Positions 32,070-42,830 of a DNA stretch of 64,000 nucleotides are shown one piece after another; positions within the stretch are counted from its first letter, which is position 1; every line of letters begins with the position of its first letter. The DNA comes from Otatea glauca (taxonomy: Eukaryota; Streptophyta; Magnoliopsida; Poales; Poaceae), in the NCBI GenBank assembly GCA_036346275.1, contig CM070719.1, positions 13,371,185-13,435,184 on the forward strand, written 5' to 3'. Position numbers and translations under genes: made by a program. The notes beneath the pieces are model-generated. The model was not told the origin of the DNA, did not search any database, and saw nothing but the letters and a program-made list of their open reading frames with translations.

Positions 32070-34930
32070 CTAGTCTACAGACATCTCCCGAGCAAGTTTT
32101 TCCTGCTCGAGGTCAGAGACTCTCCTCCGCAGCACCAGCACCTAGGCCTCGGCTCTATCGACCCGATCGTGGTCGCTCTGGAGCTGGGCCAAGGCGCTCT
32201 TCCCCGCCTGGGTCACCCGGGCCAGCTTCTCCTTGAGCCCGATGACCTTCGCCTCAGATGCCGCGGCCTTCGCGCCTGCCCCGACCACCCGCGCCTCGGC
32301 TTCAACGGCCCTCACTTCGGCCTCCATCGCCTTCTCCTCAGCCTTGGTGGCTCCTGTCTCCAGCTCGGATGCCCTGGCCTTGAGCTCGGCCACCTCGGCT
32401 TCGAGCTCGGCGGAGGCCTCCCCCGGGGCGGCAGAGAGTTCTTCAAGCCACGCCTAGAAGCCTGCCGCCTCCTCGTGCACGGCCTCTACCTCTGCGCGCA
32501 CGGTCGGCAGGTCCGCCAGTCGCACTCGGAGACCCTCCACCTCCTTCCGTGCAGCCACGAAGTCCTCGAGCGCGGACGACGCAACCCCGTAGCTTTCCTC
32601 GCAGGCCATGGACGAGACCTCGAGGCACTCCCGGAGCTCCTGCGCCTCTTGCCGCGCGGCCACCGCCCTCGAGCGAGCATCAGAGAGCTCGAGCTCGAGG
32701 CACTGGCATGTCTCCGACGCGCTTGCACGGTTCTCATCGAGGACTCTCTGCGCCTTCTGCCGAACGCGTTCGAGGGTGTCCTCCGCCTTCTTCCGCACCT
32801 CCTTGAGGGCTTTTGAGAGGGTCGCAGCATGGGTGTCCCTCTCAATGTTCAGCTCCCGCTCGACCTCTCGGGACCCGCGCTCCCGTTTGGCCTCAACAGC
32901 CGCGCGAGCTCGAGAGCCTGGGCCTCCTTCAGGCGCTCGACTTCCTCTCGCCCGCGCGCCGTGTTGGCCTTGACTCAGGCAGCGTCCCTCTGGTTGGCCT
33001 TGATCACATCCCAGAGAGCCAGAAGCTGAGCACGTGCCCACGCATAGCCCCGTACCCTCGGGAGATCAGCCGCAAGCCCTGCAGAAATAGGGAAATGTCA
33101 CCACAGTTATAGAGGAAAAGAAAAGGACAAGAAAAAAGACAGAATTCAAGACAAGCACGACCTCGCGCTTGATCGGTCCTCCGGCCACTGCAGTCGATGG
33201 CGCCGTCAGGACCTCGGGGCAGAGCCGTGAAGGCCTCGTCCCCGGAGGTCTCCGTCGCCGCGGCGGCCTTGGCGATCTCGGCGTCGGCCTAATCCCTTCG
33301 GCGGGGCGTGCAGTGTGATGGCGGCTGCCAAGCCTCGACCTCAACCGCCGCAGTAGGAACCCCGAGGCTGGCCGCCAGCTCGGGGGCTCCTTGGTCACCC
33401 TCGGGCTGCGTAAGCTCGACCTCGCCTGTCGCGGCAGGACCCCCAAGGCTGGAGCTCGGCTCGGGGGCTCCTGCGTCCCCCTCGGCCCCGTCCCCCGCGG
33501 CCACGCCTCCCTCGGCCACAACGACTTCCTCAGGGGCCGTGGCAAGTGAAGCCCGCCGCGACCGCGGCACGATGCGAAAGTCATCCTCGTCCTCCTCCTC
33601 GGCCTGGGACACAAGCAAGGTCAGTGCCCCTCGGGCGCTCGAGCAACGTGGCAGGACGAAGTGACAGAGAGTATAAGAAGACCGTACCTGGCGCAGCGCC
33701 TCCGCGGCGGCGACAGAAAGACTCCTTCCCTGGGTGCTTAGCGCCAGGGTTCGTTGCTCCGGCTGAGCTTCCTGGGCCCGAGCGGTGGCCGCCGCCTCCT
33801 GCCTGGCGGCAAAAAGCAAAAGCGATGCGAAAAGTTGGAGGGAAACATCAGAGAGGCGACCTCGGGCTCGAGTGTTCCCGAGCTCGGAGCATTCAACTTA
33901 CCATGGTCCGATCGCCCCACTTGACGTGGGGCCTCTTCGCGACCTGCTTCGGGGCATCTGGGGTCGGCCTCTTGCTCCCCTTCTTGCCCTTGCTCAGCCC
34001 GGGGAGCGGCAGCATTTGCTTGGCCGTGTCCCAGAGCTCCTTGGTCTCCTATACGAGCTCATCACGGTTAACGGCTGAGCCCGAGCTCTCGGGGCCAAAA
34101 CCAAAGCAAGAAGAGTTACCTCGCTGCTCCGCCTCAAGATATTCTTGGGGATGTCGTCGTCGAAGTCGTAGGCGGTGGCGGCCTTCCCGAAGATCTCCTG
34201 CATCCTCGAGGCAATCCAGTCCGCCTTCGGTGCTACGAGGAACCAAAAGAAAACCGCTGAGAGCAGGAAACTTTGAGCCCGAAGAAGCTTGGGATTAAAC
34301 AATGCTTACCATCGTGACCTTCCCGGGTGACGTCGTGCTTCCCGGTGATCTCGAAGAAGGGGTGCAACCTCTTCCACAGAGGGACCACCTGGCTTCTCAG
34401 GTAGTCGTAAACGACCGCCTGCCCCTTCAACCCGCGCGTCGCACAGATGTGGATGAAGGCGACCGCCGCCTGGTCGACCATCGGGTCATCGGTCTCCGGG
34501 GTTTCCCGCTTGCCGTCGACCGCGGCGCCATGGTATGCGAGGACGCCCCCCCTCGCCCTTCTTCAGATAAAACCACTTCTCCGACCACGGCCCGAGCGAG
34601 TCCCGGGTCGGGATCTAGAGAAAGGAGCAAGGGAGTCCCACCCGCAGTCGGAAATAGAGACACCCGACGACGGGGTCCTTCACGGTGCGAGACAAGGAAT
34701 AGAAACGAAAAAACAAAAAGGGGGTGGGAAAGATGCCCAGAAACCCCTCGCAAAGATGAGCAAAGATAGAGAGGTGGAGAAGAGAATTGGGTACCAAGTT
34801 CACGAGCTCGATCTCGCACTGCGCAAGGCGCCTCAACGCCGCAAAAGAGCAGAAAGGAAAGGGCAGAGAATGAGAGCAATGGGGAAGAAAGGCTTCAAAT
34901 GGTGGAGTGTCCCGGTTTTAAAGGTGCCTC
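32070..34930 (-). pseudogene. Antisense multi-exon gene of the Tat element (putative gypsy-type transposon protein, coiled coil)
   Basis: It is transcribed against pol. Exon 1 (to 34310) contains AHLCEGFLGIFPTPFLFF, VGCLYFRLR and SEKWFYLKK, the pattern of the plant domain called putative gypsy type transposon (PF04195, from memory). Later exons, inferred from GT/AG borders, are 34232-34120, 34048-33902, 33802-33688, 33603 to about 33160, and 33078-32070. Joining 34310 to 34232 keeps the frame (HD then APKADW). The last exon is a long Ala/Glu/Arg-rich coiled coil (REVERELNIERDTHAATL, then AELKARASELETGATKAEE) ending at TAG 32072-32070. Defects are a frameshift at a G run near 34546, a stop in exon 6 near 32975, a shift near 32915 and a stop at 32456. 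Antisense ORFs of this kind are known in Tat elements; the function is unknown. Confidence 0.75.
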
Positions 34931-35341
34931 GACTGCTGATATTATTGTCGCCTTAAAAGACGTGCCCGCAGCCAGCGGGCAGCAACCGAGGCATCACGCC
35001 CCTTCAAAACCCTCATGCGGGCGCGGCTCTTCGACGTCCGCCAACCGTTCCCCCGACTTCTCAGCTCGCGAGGCCCAAACGCTTTCCGGCCCCCCTCGTC
35101 CCCACGTGGCGGAGAAGCCCGAGCATCCCAGACGTCATCAAGCCAATATGGAGACAAGACATCAAAGCTCGAGTGTATCCGAGCGCAACCATATCAAAAG
35201 CACCCGTGGGGGGCCTCCCCTGGGCCCAGAAAGGAGCTCGGGAGTTCCCGAGCTCAGCCAAGGGGGGTGATCCCTCCTCGAAGACTTCAGACTCAAGAAC
35301 GCCTAGAGTCTCAGACCATTTCTTGAGCCTCGGGGGCTGGT
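34931..35341 (+). other. Region between the antisense gene start and the 3' LTR
   Basis: About 410 bases with no supported gene. It contains CCGAGCTC words and, just before the LTR, CCTCGGGGGCTGGT (35328-35341), the likely polypurine tract. It must also hold the promoter of the antisense gene, but I see no clear TATA box on the minus strand. Confidence 0.6.
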
Positions 35342-36173
35342 TGTCTGGGATCGGTCATCCTGACACGTGTCCAGGCCCCCTCGGGGCTTTAGAACGTTTC
35401 CCCCGAGCTCGGAGGACGGTTCCCGAGCTCGGGCGGAGGTCTCCCCGAGCTCAGTGGACGGTTCCCGAATTCGGGTGAGGGTTTTCCCGAGCACGTGATG
35501 ACCCCCGCAACCTCTCCGACCTCGACCCGGTCTACAGCATAGTATTCTCTTTTCTTGCGTGACCTCTCTCCCCTGCGTGGGAATCGGGGCCACCAAGTCC
35601 TGTCAAGTCCCCTGCGTGGGAACTGAGTAGAGCTACTCCTGTCAGATCCCCTGCGTGGGAACTAGAGCCACCTGCTCCTGTCAAGTCCCCTGCATGGGAA
35701 CTAGGGTCAACTGCTCCCATCAACTCACAGACACCGCCCGACGTCGGCATCCGAGATCAATGCCCAGGGGTCTATAAAGTGCAGTACTACCCTAATGGCA
35801 AGTGAACGGCCAAGTGACGCAACACACAGGCAACACAAGAAACAACAGGACACACTCATACGCTACACCACCTCGTCGAGCTCCCTCTCGGCCACCTCCT
35901 TCCGGGCGGCCTCGAGGTCGTACTCCCTGTTCATCCTCCCCCGAGGAGCTTATTAGTCACCTTTCACCTACGGGCAAGACTGGAGTAGAGCTATTATCCG
36001 ACCTAGGGGGCTCGAACCAGTATAAACGCTGTGTCCCCTGTTCGCTTGTCCTTCTTTCTCGAGCTGTGCGCTTGCCGACACTCCCTCCTTCCCGGACGAG
36101 CATGACCTTGGGCCTCGCCCCTTTGCACGATCCTTCCCTCCTTCTTTGCGGTTGACGGTCCCAATCGTCGACA
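35342..36173 (+). repeat. Tat 3' LTR
   Basis: It starts TGTCTGGGATCGG after the purine-rich tract and ends CAATCGTCGACA, 832 bases. The solo LTR at 59312-59837 also ends GTCGACA and shares the layout. A TATA box lies at 35772-35778. The 35560-35720 stretch has four copies of a CCCCTGCGTGGGAAC unit, about 40-45 bases apart. AGGCG follows at 36174-36178. Confidence 0.85.
35772..35779 (+). promoter_or_regulatory. TATA box of the Tat LTR
   Basis: CTATAAAG, 430 bases into the LTR and 395 from its end, is the usual promoter position. The base context GGGGTCTATAAAGTGCAG is typical for plant LTRs. Confidence 0.65.
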
Positions 36174-36568
36174 AGGCGGAATCAGCAGAATTTGAGAGAA
36201 AATCTGCAAAATCGGGTGAATGACAGTTTCTGATTTTATATATAAATTAACTTCTAATTATGAGAAAAATTGTCTAAAATCCTCTTATTCAAGGGACAAT
36301 GAGATTTTCCTCTAGCAGAAGCTGAAAAACTGTCCTGAAGAGAACCTTATCCCACCAAGTTTTCACCTTATCTGAAGCACGAATGCACGACACTATAGTA
36401 GTCGTACGATACTTGTTTTCGTTGTTGTGATCTTTATCCAATGCCACGTGCTGGTAGCAGCCTTCACCGTGCATTTATTTTATCACACATTCACCGATGG
36501 TTTCGATCCATGTAGAGTACTTGTACTATGCTACCATCGCCGGTCGAGGGGCATGCTAGACAGGGGAG
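36174..36568. other. Unassigned flank between the Tat element and the hAT transposon
   Basis: 395 bases with no ORF above 72 codons and no match I recognise. They are the pre-insertion DNA of both the Tat element and hAT. CAGGGGAG at 36561-36568 is the left target duplication of hAT. The short stretch after hAT (40649-40696) continues this DNA. Confidence 0.6.
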
Positions 36569-36860
36569 CAGGGTTCACAATCCCGTTTCGTCGGCGGTTT
36601 TCGTTGAGCCGGCGGCACCGATTTTCGCGGTTTACCGCGTGAAAACCGTGAAAAACTGAACGAATTTGAAATTCAAAAAATTTGAACGCTGGTCAAACCG
36701 GTCGGAGTAAACCGCGGTTTTTGGCGAAAAACCGCTCGGTTTTTGCGAAAAACCGAGCGGTTTTTAAGGTAAACCGCCTGGCGAAAAACCGAACGGTTTT
36801 GTCCAAAAACCGAACGGCTTGCGCGGTAAACCGCCCGAGGCCGAAAACCGGGGGGAAATG
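36569..36860. repeat. hAT left terminal and subterminal repeats
   Basis: After the 10-base terminus there are at least ten AAACCG or CGGTTT words in about 250 bases, several as palindromes (AACCGCTCGGTTTTT, AAAAACCGAGCGGTTTTT). The right end (39985-40140 and 40550-40648) has the same words. In hAT elements such clusters bind transposase. Confidence 0.8.
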
Positions 36861-37389
36861 AGGAAAAAATTGGGAAAAAATGCCAAAAAAATGTTGGAAA
36901 AATTGTAAAAAAACAGGGAAGGCTAAAAATGATTGAAACACATGAAAAAATCCAAAATGATCTCTCTTAAATTTGGGAAAAATTCGACATGACCTTTGCT
37001 ATATTTTAGACAATTGGAAGTTCTAAATTAGACATTTAGCAATAATATATCAATTAATAATCTTTCATTGCAATACTACAATCACACAAGTGCAAAAATA
37101 GGCATTTAAATAACCACATAGTAAAAATATTCGCAATTTCAGTACCATTCATTTGTCACCACCATTTACATTATAATACCTTTCAATTGAAATTGTGGAA
37201 TAGGCATTACCACAGCTTTGTCATTCCTCCATTATCGCATAAATACCATGTTCGACCTACATGAACAGAATATCAATAAATATTTTGACTTGCAATGTAC
37301 ACTTGGTATAATATCAAGTTGCACTGAAATGAAACATGCAAATGTAATGAATCGTGCAAATGAAATATTACCTTCGGGGCTACGAGTAG

Positions 37390-39487
37390 TATTGTTGCGT
37401 GTACACTTGGTTGGCCATATTGTATTCCTCGATAGACATCAAGGCCAATCCTCGAGTGGCTAGCAACTCCGCCTTATAATCGTGCCAGCTTTGCCCTCTC
37501 CATGTGCTTGTTGTTTGCCATTGTTGTCGTGCCGTAAGCGTAAGTAGTCCGCGGGTTTAAGGCGGCAGCTGTACGATGTGAAACATCGCATGTCAGTACA
37601 ATATACAACATTTTTAAGATGTGAAACGAAGCATGTCAGTGCAATATACTGTGTTGCAGGGAAGAATATATTACCGGCATTCATATAAGTGTTGCGCGTT
37701 AAGTCATCCATTCGTTTTTCCACCACGTCCATGTACATGTCTTTCGTTGCTGGAGACTCATAGAACAAACTGTCGTACTCCTGTCGTACTATAGAGTACC
37801 GTAGAATTGTCTCGCTCAAAGTGGGCACCCTGTCCTGATCGGCGAATCGCAAGAAGGCGTACAACGGTTCCACCAACTTCATAACTGATCGAAGATTTTC
37901 CCACCAGTCCAAGCTTGAGAGGCAGCCATACACGTACCTCCCCTCGGTGTTATCAACGAAGCGAGAGTTTACAAATTCTTCGGCAGTCATCCATTGCATG
38001 AACTTGTCTTTGCGCCGAAGGAAACTGTCCAAGAACATATAGTTAGTGCCGAAACGAGTTGCATTCCACTTGACCAACTCGCCTCCAATGTATTTCTTCA
38101 TCATAGCATGTATCTTCGAATGGTTATATATCCATCGAGAGATTTTTCTTGCACTCTCAATCACCGAGGTGTGATCTGGGAACTCTCCAATCTCCTTCAG
38201 CATCAAATTAATGGTGTGGGCCACGCAAGGCTGCCACACTATGTTGCGATGGTGCCGTGCGATGAGCTTGCACGCTTTCTTATAGTTCGCACCATTACCT
38301 GTGACAATCTGCACCACATTTGACGGACCCACCTCGTCGACTACTGAAGATATTTCCTGCGTGACCAAACAAAACAATGTACGGCAATTACATTATATGT
38401 ACGTTAATTGAACTTCATAAGAGTAAAACAAAACTAATTACCTTGGTCAGGTACGAAGCATCCTGAGAGACACTGGTGGCATTGACGGATTTGTGGAAGA
38501 ACATGGTACCAATACAATAAATCATGAAGTTTATTATACTCATGCGTGTCAGCCCTGTCCAAGAATCACACATGATTGTTACTCCGTACGTAGACCAGTG
38601 CTGCATGAACTTTGCATAGCTCTCCTTAATTTCTGCTTCATTAGCGTCTAAATATTTCCCATCTATATCTCGGCCAGTCGGGGACGGGATACCTTCGCCT
38701 ACAAATGAAACATAAATGTTAGCTATGAATCAGAGTACAAATGAGCGACTATTTTAAATCTCACTTACCGTATTTTTGTGTTTCCGAATAGCTACCGACA
38801 AAGTATGGACTATCGCTTTCCACCTGCGATACAAAGACATGGTACCATTTGGCCCACGAGAATGGACATCTTGCTTCCAGCCTTCCCCTTATGTGTCCAC
38901 GGATGGGTGTCAATCCTTGGTTGTACCGGGGCATGGGCCACACCAATATTGTAATCCCCCATCGCCGGTGGTCTTTCTTGCTGCGACGAACTCCGAAACA
39001 TCCTCGACAATGCATCAGGCGATCTCCTCCGGCTCTCTTGGAGGAGCCACGCCACTTGCCACCACCATGCTCATACCTCCCACCCGCCTTGACTTCTAAG
39101 TGCGCCTCAGTCCTTGAGGCGGCCATGGCATCTTCGGAGTTGGGCCTCCTCATCAGCATCACCCGTGTACTCCGAGTACACAGTTCGCCTCGGTGGAGAG
39201 TCTCCAGCTGTTGCTGCTTCTTTCCTCATCATCTCATCTCTCCTGCCCCTCCTCTTCTCCTTCGTTCTGTCTAACTCACGCTGAAAGTACTCACGAACGT
39301 CCGCAGGAATTTTAGTACAATGGACGACACCCGTACCACGCCCTGCCAAGTGCTGCTTGAATTGGGTCGCACCACCTCCTTTCTTCTCTTTGAGATAGTA
39401 CTTGCATCGAAATCCAGCACTTATCTTATCGCCATGCTCCCACACCACGTCGGTATCTGCTATCTGATAAAACAACACAACAAGCAT
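37390..39487 (-). pseudogene. hAT transposase (BED finger, DUF659), degraded
   Basis: Exon-like pieces, minus strand: 39487-38769 (BED finger part GGGATQFKQHLAGRGTGVVHC, where the second Cys is Tyr; then DALSRMFRSSSQQERP and WAKWYHVF), 38698-38442 (GKYLDANEAEIKE, WSTYGVTIMCDSWTG, FFHKSVNATSVSQDASY), 38356-37675 (VVQIVTGNGANYKKACKL, WQPCVAHTINLMLKEIG, NATRFGTNYMFLDSF) and 37568-37474 (AALNPRTTYAYG). The GT/AG borders are clean at all three introns. A last piece in another frame (HDYKAELLATRGLALM, near 37478-37420) implies a frameshift. The acidic catalytic region is partly kept, but the hATC dimerisation motif after LNPR is absent. The enzyme cuts and joins transposon ends in the nucleus. Confidence 0.85.
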
Positions 39488-39984
39488 TTCATCATGAACA
39501 CACGGTGCATTTCATCACAAGGTGAAAAAATGGTACTGGAAATTTTCAATGAAAGAAAAATATCATTCATCCAACATAGTGACCAAATTGTCCAAGTTAA
39601 ACAAATAATAATGTAATAACATATCATATCATCTCATGCCCTTTAATCGACATTCAACGGTTCAGACGACACCGGTTGCGACCTATCTTATCAAGTACAC
39701 AAACAGATATCTACACCCCTTTAATCGACTTGTGATTTCTGTTTTCTACACAGTTGATAATTCCTATAGTATTGTGTTCAACTCATCCACATATCAAAAA
39801 CACAAGTACTGCACCTACTCACAGTATGCACCATCGTACAAAAAGGAAACATGCTACTTCAATTGAACAAAAGACAACATTTCTGCTTCATTTGGACAAG
39901 CATTTAATCAATAAACCATTTGGCTAAGCATTCAATCAATCAATCATGTGGCTAAGCATTTAATCAATCATGTGGCTACATGCT

Positions 39985-40648
39985 ACCGAACGGTTTTAAA
40001 AAACCGATCGAAAAACTGAAGAAACCGAGCGAAAACGTACCAAATTTCGCGAAATTCGTCGATCTGCGAATTTTTCACGAGAGCCGCGGTAAACCACACA
40101 AACCGCGCAGTAAGCCATGAAAACCGTGCGGTTTTACTCTCCTCGCCGGCGGTTTGGCTGCGCGCGGTGGCTGAAAGATGGCGGTGTCGCCTGGTCGGGG
40201 AGCTCTGCGACTGAGGAAAGCTGGAGGGCAATAATTGAGCTTCAGCTCGGGAGTGAAGGAAAGAGCAGTAGGTAACACACTCCGGGTGGGCCAAGCAAAC
40301 CAACTGGGCTGTGCTCGGGCCGGCCGGCCCACGACCGACTCGGCCTGTGGGTTGAAAGCCCACAGGCCAAGCTTTTTCTTTTTTTTGGTTTTTCCTATTT
40401 TCTACGATTTGAAACGTCTCAAAAAGGTCTCTAAAATTCATTTTTTCTACAAAATTTAGCACCAAAGGCCCTAAAGAAATTTATACTAATTTTATAAATT
40501 TTTAGGATAATTTTTTCTAAATTTTTTAAAATTTTAAAATTTGAATTTCAAATCGGCCGGTTTACCAGGCGGTTCACGATCTCGAACCGGCTCGGTAGAC
40601 GTGAAAACCGTGGTTTACCGTGGTAAACCGCCGATTTTGCGAACCCTA
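39985..40648. repeat. hAT right subterminal repeats and terminus
   Basis: AACCGATCG, AAACCGAGCG, AAACCGTGCGGTTTTA and similar words cluster at 39985-40140 and 40550-40640. Between them (40140-40540) is a GC-rich then T-rich stretch with no gene. The end reads GCGAACCCTA before the duplication CAGGGGAG. Confidence 0.8.
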
Positions 40649-40696
40649 CAGGGGAGCACGAAAGCAAGTAGAAAAGCAGTATCGCGTGCATTTCAT

Positions 40697-42830
40697 TCTC
40701 GGGAGTCGGGAATCGAAAATATAAATCTAAATCTTTTATATATTTTATACTAGTTAAGGATCAAATTTGTGCACATAATGGTATTATTGGTATAATATTA
40801 TAATCATACACAACAGAAATATAATAAAAATATTATATTTATTGAAAAAGAGATAGTTGATTGAACATAAGATCGACTTTACATTATTAGGTCGCACGAT
40901 AGATAACCCATCAATATAATATATGCAACTGACAGGGTTCGTTTTTAGTAACTTGCCTCCTCCTCCATCGCAGTGGTAAAATCTTCTTCCATTTATGGAT
41001 TTGTTGTGGCAAGAGTGAGTACATAAAGTACTCAACAAGTTATGCATATAATATATGTCTATTATATATACATGTAAGGTTTATTCCAAAGGAACGGCTA
41101 TCATGATTATTTTGCAGTAAACATCATTTTCACTTGAATACAATATAAAGGTTGAAATAATATTAAAATAAAAAAGCAATAGTATCGATAAAAATTTCAT
41201 GTATTCTCAAAATAAACTAGCACACAACCTATACCAATTCCATTATTTTTATTGGCATACTGCCTCCCTCTTCAAGTTTTGTTTTTATAAAAATCTAACA
41301 ATTGATTGAAATTTCCAAGTATAGCCCATAACCGAGAACACGGCTGTTCAAAAAGGTTGATACTCTGCAGAGGTTATACACTTTACCCACAAGATATGAT
41401 CAATCATATTGTCGGCCAAAACACGTACCCATCGACGTGCGACTAAGAAAATCATAACAAAATCTTTCAAAAACTCTATCCGAACAGAGCGACTCCCGAT
41501 AAGCTTGGTCTCACTATTCCTCTCTCGCATAGAGCAGAAGAATAAAAGGGACTCATCATTGGACTAGAAACAATCGTTGGACTCGGTAACTTACTGAGCT
41601 AGATCTGACCATAACTGACATGTGGTTGTATGAGTAGCTCATTTCAATGGCTTAAAAGGTTAAGTTGTTAATTGACCAAAATAAGACTTTTAATTAATCT
41701 CAGTTATCGATATCAAAAGATTCACACAAAATCTCCAACTCAAGTGTTACATAGACGCACCCTAGCACATAGCCTCTTTCCACTTGCCTCAATCTAAATT
41801 TACTACCCTAGTGTCAAATTTAATTTTGCACTTTCAAAAGATATCAATTATACATGGCATGGCTAAGCAAACTACACATGATCTAACCAACACACGTTGG
41901 TATATATTATTAACCAACTAATAATTATCCATCCTAGTGTGACAAATAAATCTGGCATAGCAAATGAAAAGGTAGGTATAACCCAATTGGGTAGAATAAA
42001 TAATTTCAAAATTATTTAAAAACAGGTATAACTTGAAATAATATGCAATAGATTAAAACAAAATAGCATTTGTAAAATTGGGTTCAACACGATCAAAACA
42101 CAACTTTCCTTGAAACAACTGTTGATTTTGATTTGGACCTTGAATTCGAGTCAACTCTTCACCTTCGTATGCTCCTAACACTTCAACGTCTACGCAAAAT
42201 GAACGGCGAAAACCAAAATAAATACAAAATAGAGAAATGAAAAACTCAAAAAATCAAATAGAATTCACCAAAAGGTAGAGCTTGAATTTAGATGAATTTA
42301 TAAATTTGAATGAGCTCAATTGAAGTTTGTATGTTAGAGGACAAACTCTCAAGAGATCCATCAGCGAACATGGCCAAGACTACAAGTCCATGCAGTGCAT
42401 GAAGACGACGCACTAACAGGTGGGCCCCACCTATCTGTGTCTCACGTAACTCAGCTGGGCTAGCGCACGGTTCAGCTGGATGGACTAGGCTACGGTGACT
42501 TGGGCTGGACTAGATGGGTTTCGCCCAAAGTCTTTTCTGGAATTTTCAAATACGTTTTCTTTTTAGAAATTACAAAAAATACAAATATCTTCAAATAAAA
42601 ATAGCAAATAAATTAGGAGAAATCCTAGAAAATTTATAAAATATTTTAGAACATATAGAACTCAAATAAAATATTTTGGCAATTGTTGACTTGAAAATAA
42701 ATCATATTAAATCCTTTTTGACTTAGTAAAAATCCATAATCAAGTTTAAATTGCAATAAAAATTTAGAAAATTTTGTAAAAAAACGTATTAAACCAGTTC
42801 AAACGCAAAAAATGAGATATTACAAATCTC
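40697..42830 (-). repeat. Tekay-B 3' LTR
   Basis: It starts TGTAATATCTC at 42830 on the minus strand. The 3' end is set by alignment: ACTAGTTAAGGATC and GTGCAC near 40749-40778 match the stem-loop region of the other LTRs, and TCTCGGGAGTCGGG near 40697 matches TGTCGGGACCCG. No good TATA box was found. The end may be off by a few bases. Confidence 0.75.
40945..42193 (-). CDS. Candidate small split ORF in Tekay-B LTR (42193-42080 and 40989-40945)
   Basis: Block 1 reads VDVEVLGAYEGEEL, a Gln/Asn-rich middle and LFQGKLCFDRVEP. Block 2 reads EEDFTTAMEEEASY then TAA. Against LTR A, LFQGKLCFD differs at codons for Leu (TTG/CTA), Phe (TTT/TTC), Gly (GGA/GGC) and Cys (TGT/TGC), all silent. The donor word GGCAAGT is GGAAAGT here. 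Four codons are missing in block 2 and an indel upstream breaks its YSPLP start. Confidence 0.35.

Larger units (their letters stand above)
1806..36173 (+). mobile_element. Tat-lineage Ty3/gypsy retrotransposon (RIRE2/Retand-like), 5' part missing, interrupted by Tekay-A
   Basis: The element runs 1806-7990 and resumes at 31516-36173; the 23.5 kb between is the nested Tekay-A element. Order on the plus strand is gag end and protease, RT, RNase H, second (archaeal-type) RNase H, integrase, repeat-rich spacer, antisense gene and 3' LTR. A duplicated RNase H and an antisense ORF between pol and the 3' LTR are known marks of the Tat/Ogre lineage. Target duplication GAGGT at 7986-7990 and 31516-31520 shows the spacer was continuous before Tekay-A landed. 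After the 3' LTR, AGGCG (36174-36178) would be the element's own target duplication, with its partner outside the window. The frames carry several stops and at least one frameshift, so the copy is not autonomous. Confidence 0.9.
36569..40648 (-). mobile_element. Ac-like hAT DNA transposon
   Basis: 4080 bases with terminal inverted repeats CAGGGTTCAC (36569) and TAGGGTTCGC (read inward from 40648), extending as CGGCGGTTT. An 8-bp target duplication CAGGGGAG lies at 36561-36568 and 40649-40656. The unequal first base (C at one end, T at the other) also occurs in maize Ac. Subterminal regions are crowded with AAACCG/CGGTTT words. The minus strand carries a transposase of the DUF659 hAT type with spliced exons. 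The C-terminal dimerisation domain is not found, so mobility would need another source of enzyme. Confidence 0.93.

Noticed and set aside
32169..33112. Plus-strand ORFs of up to 215 codons over the antisense gene
   Set aside because: They are shadows of the GC-rich minus-strand coiled-coil exon, which has the better codon pattern and clear splice borders.
36174..36568. Host gene fragment next to the Tat element
   Set aside because: No open frame, splice sites or recognisable protein motif could be found on either strand.
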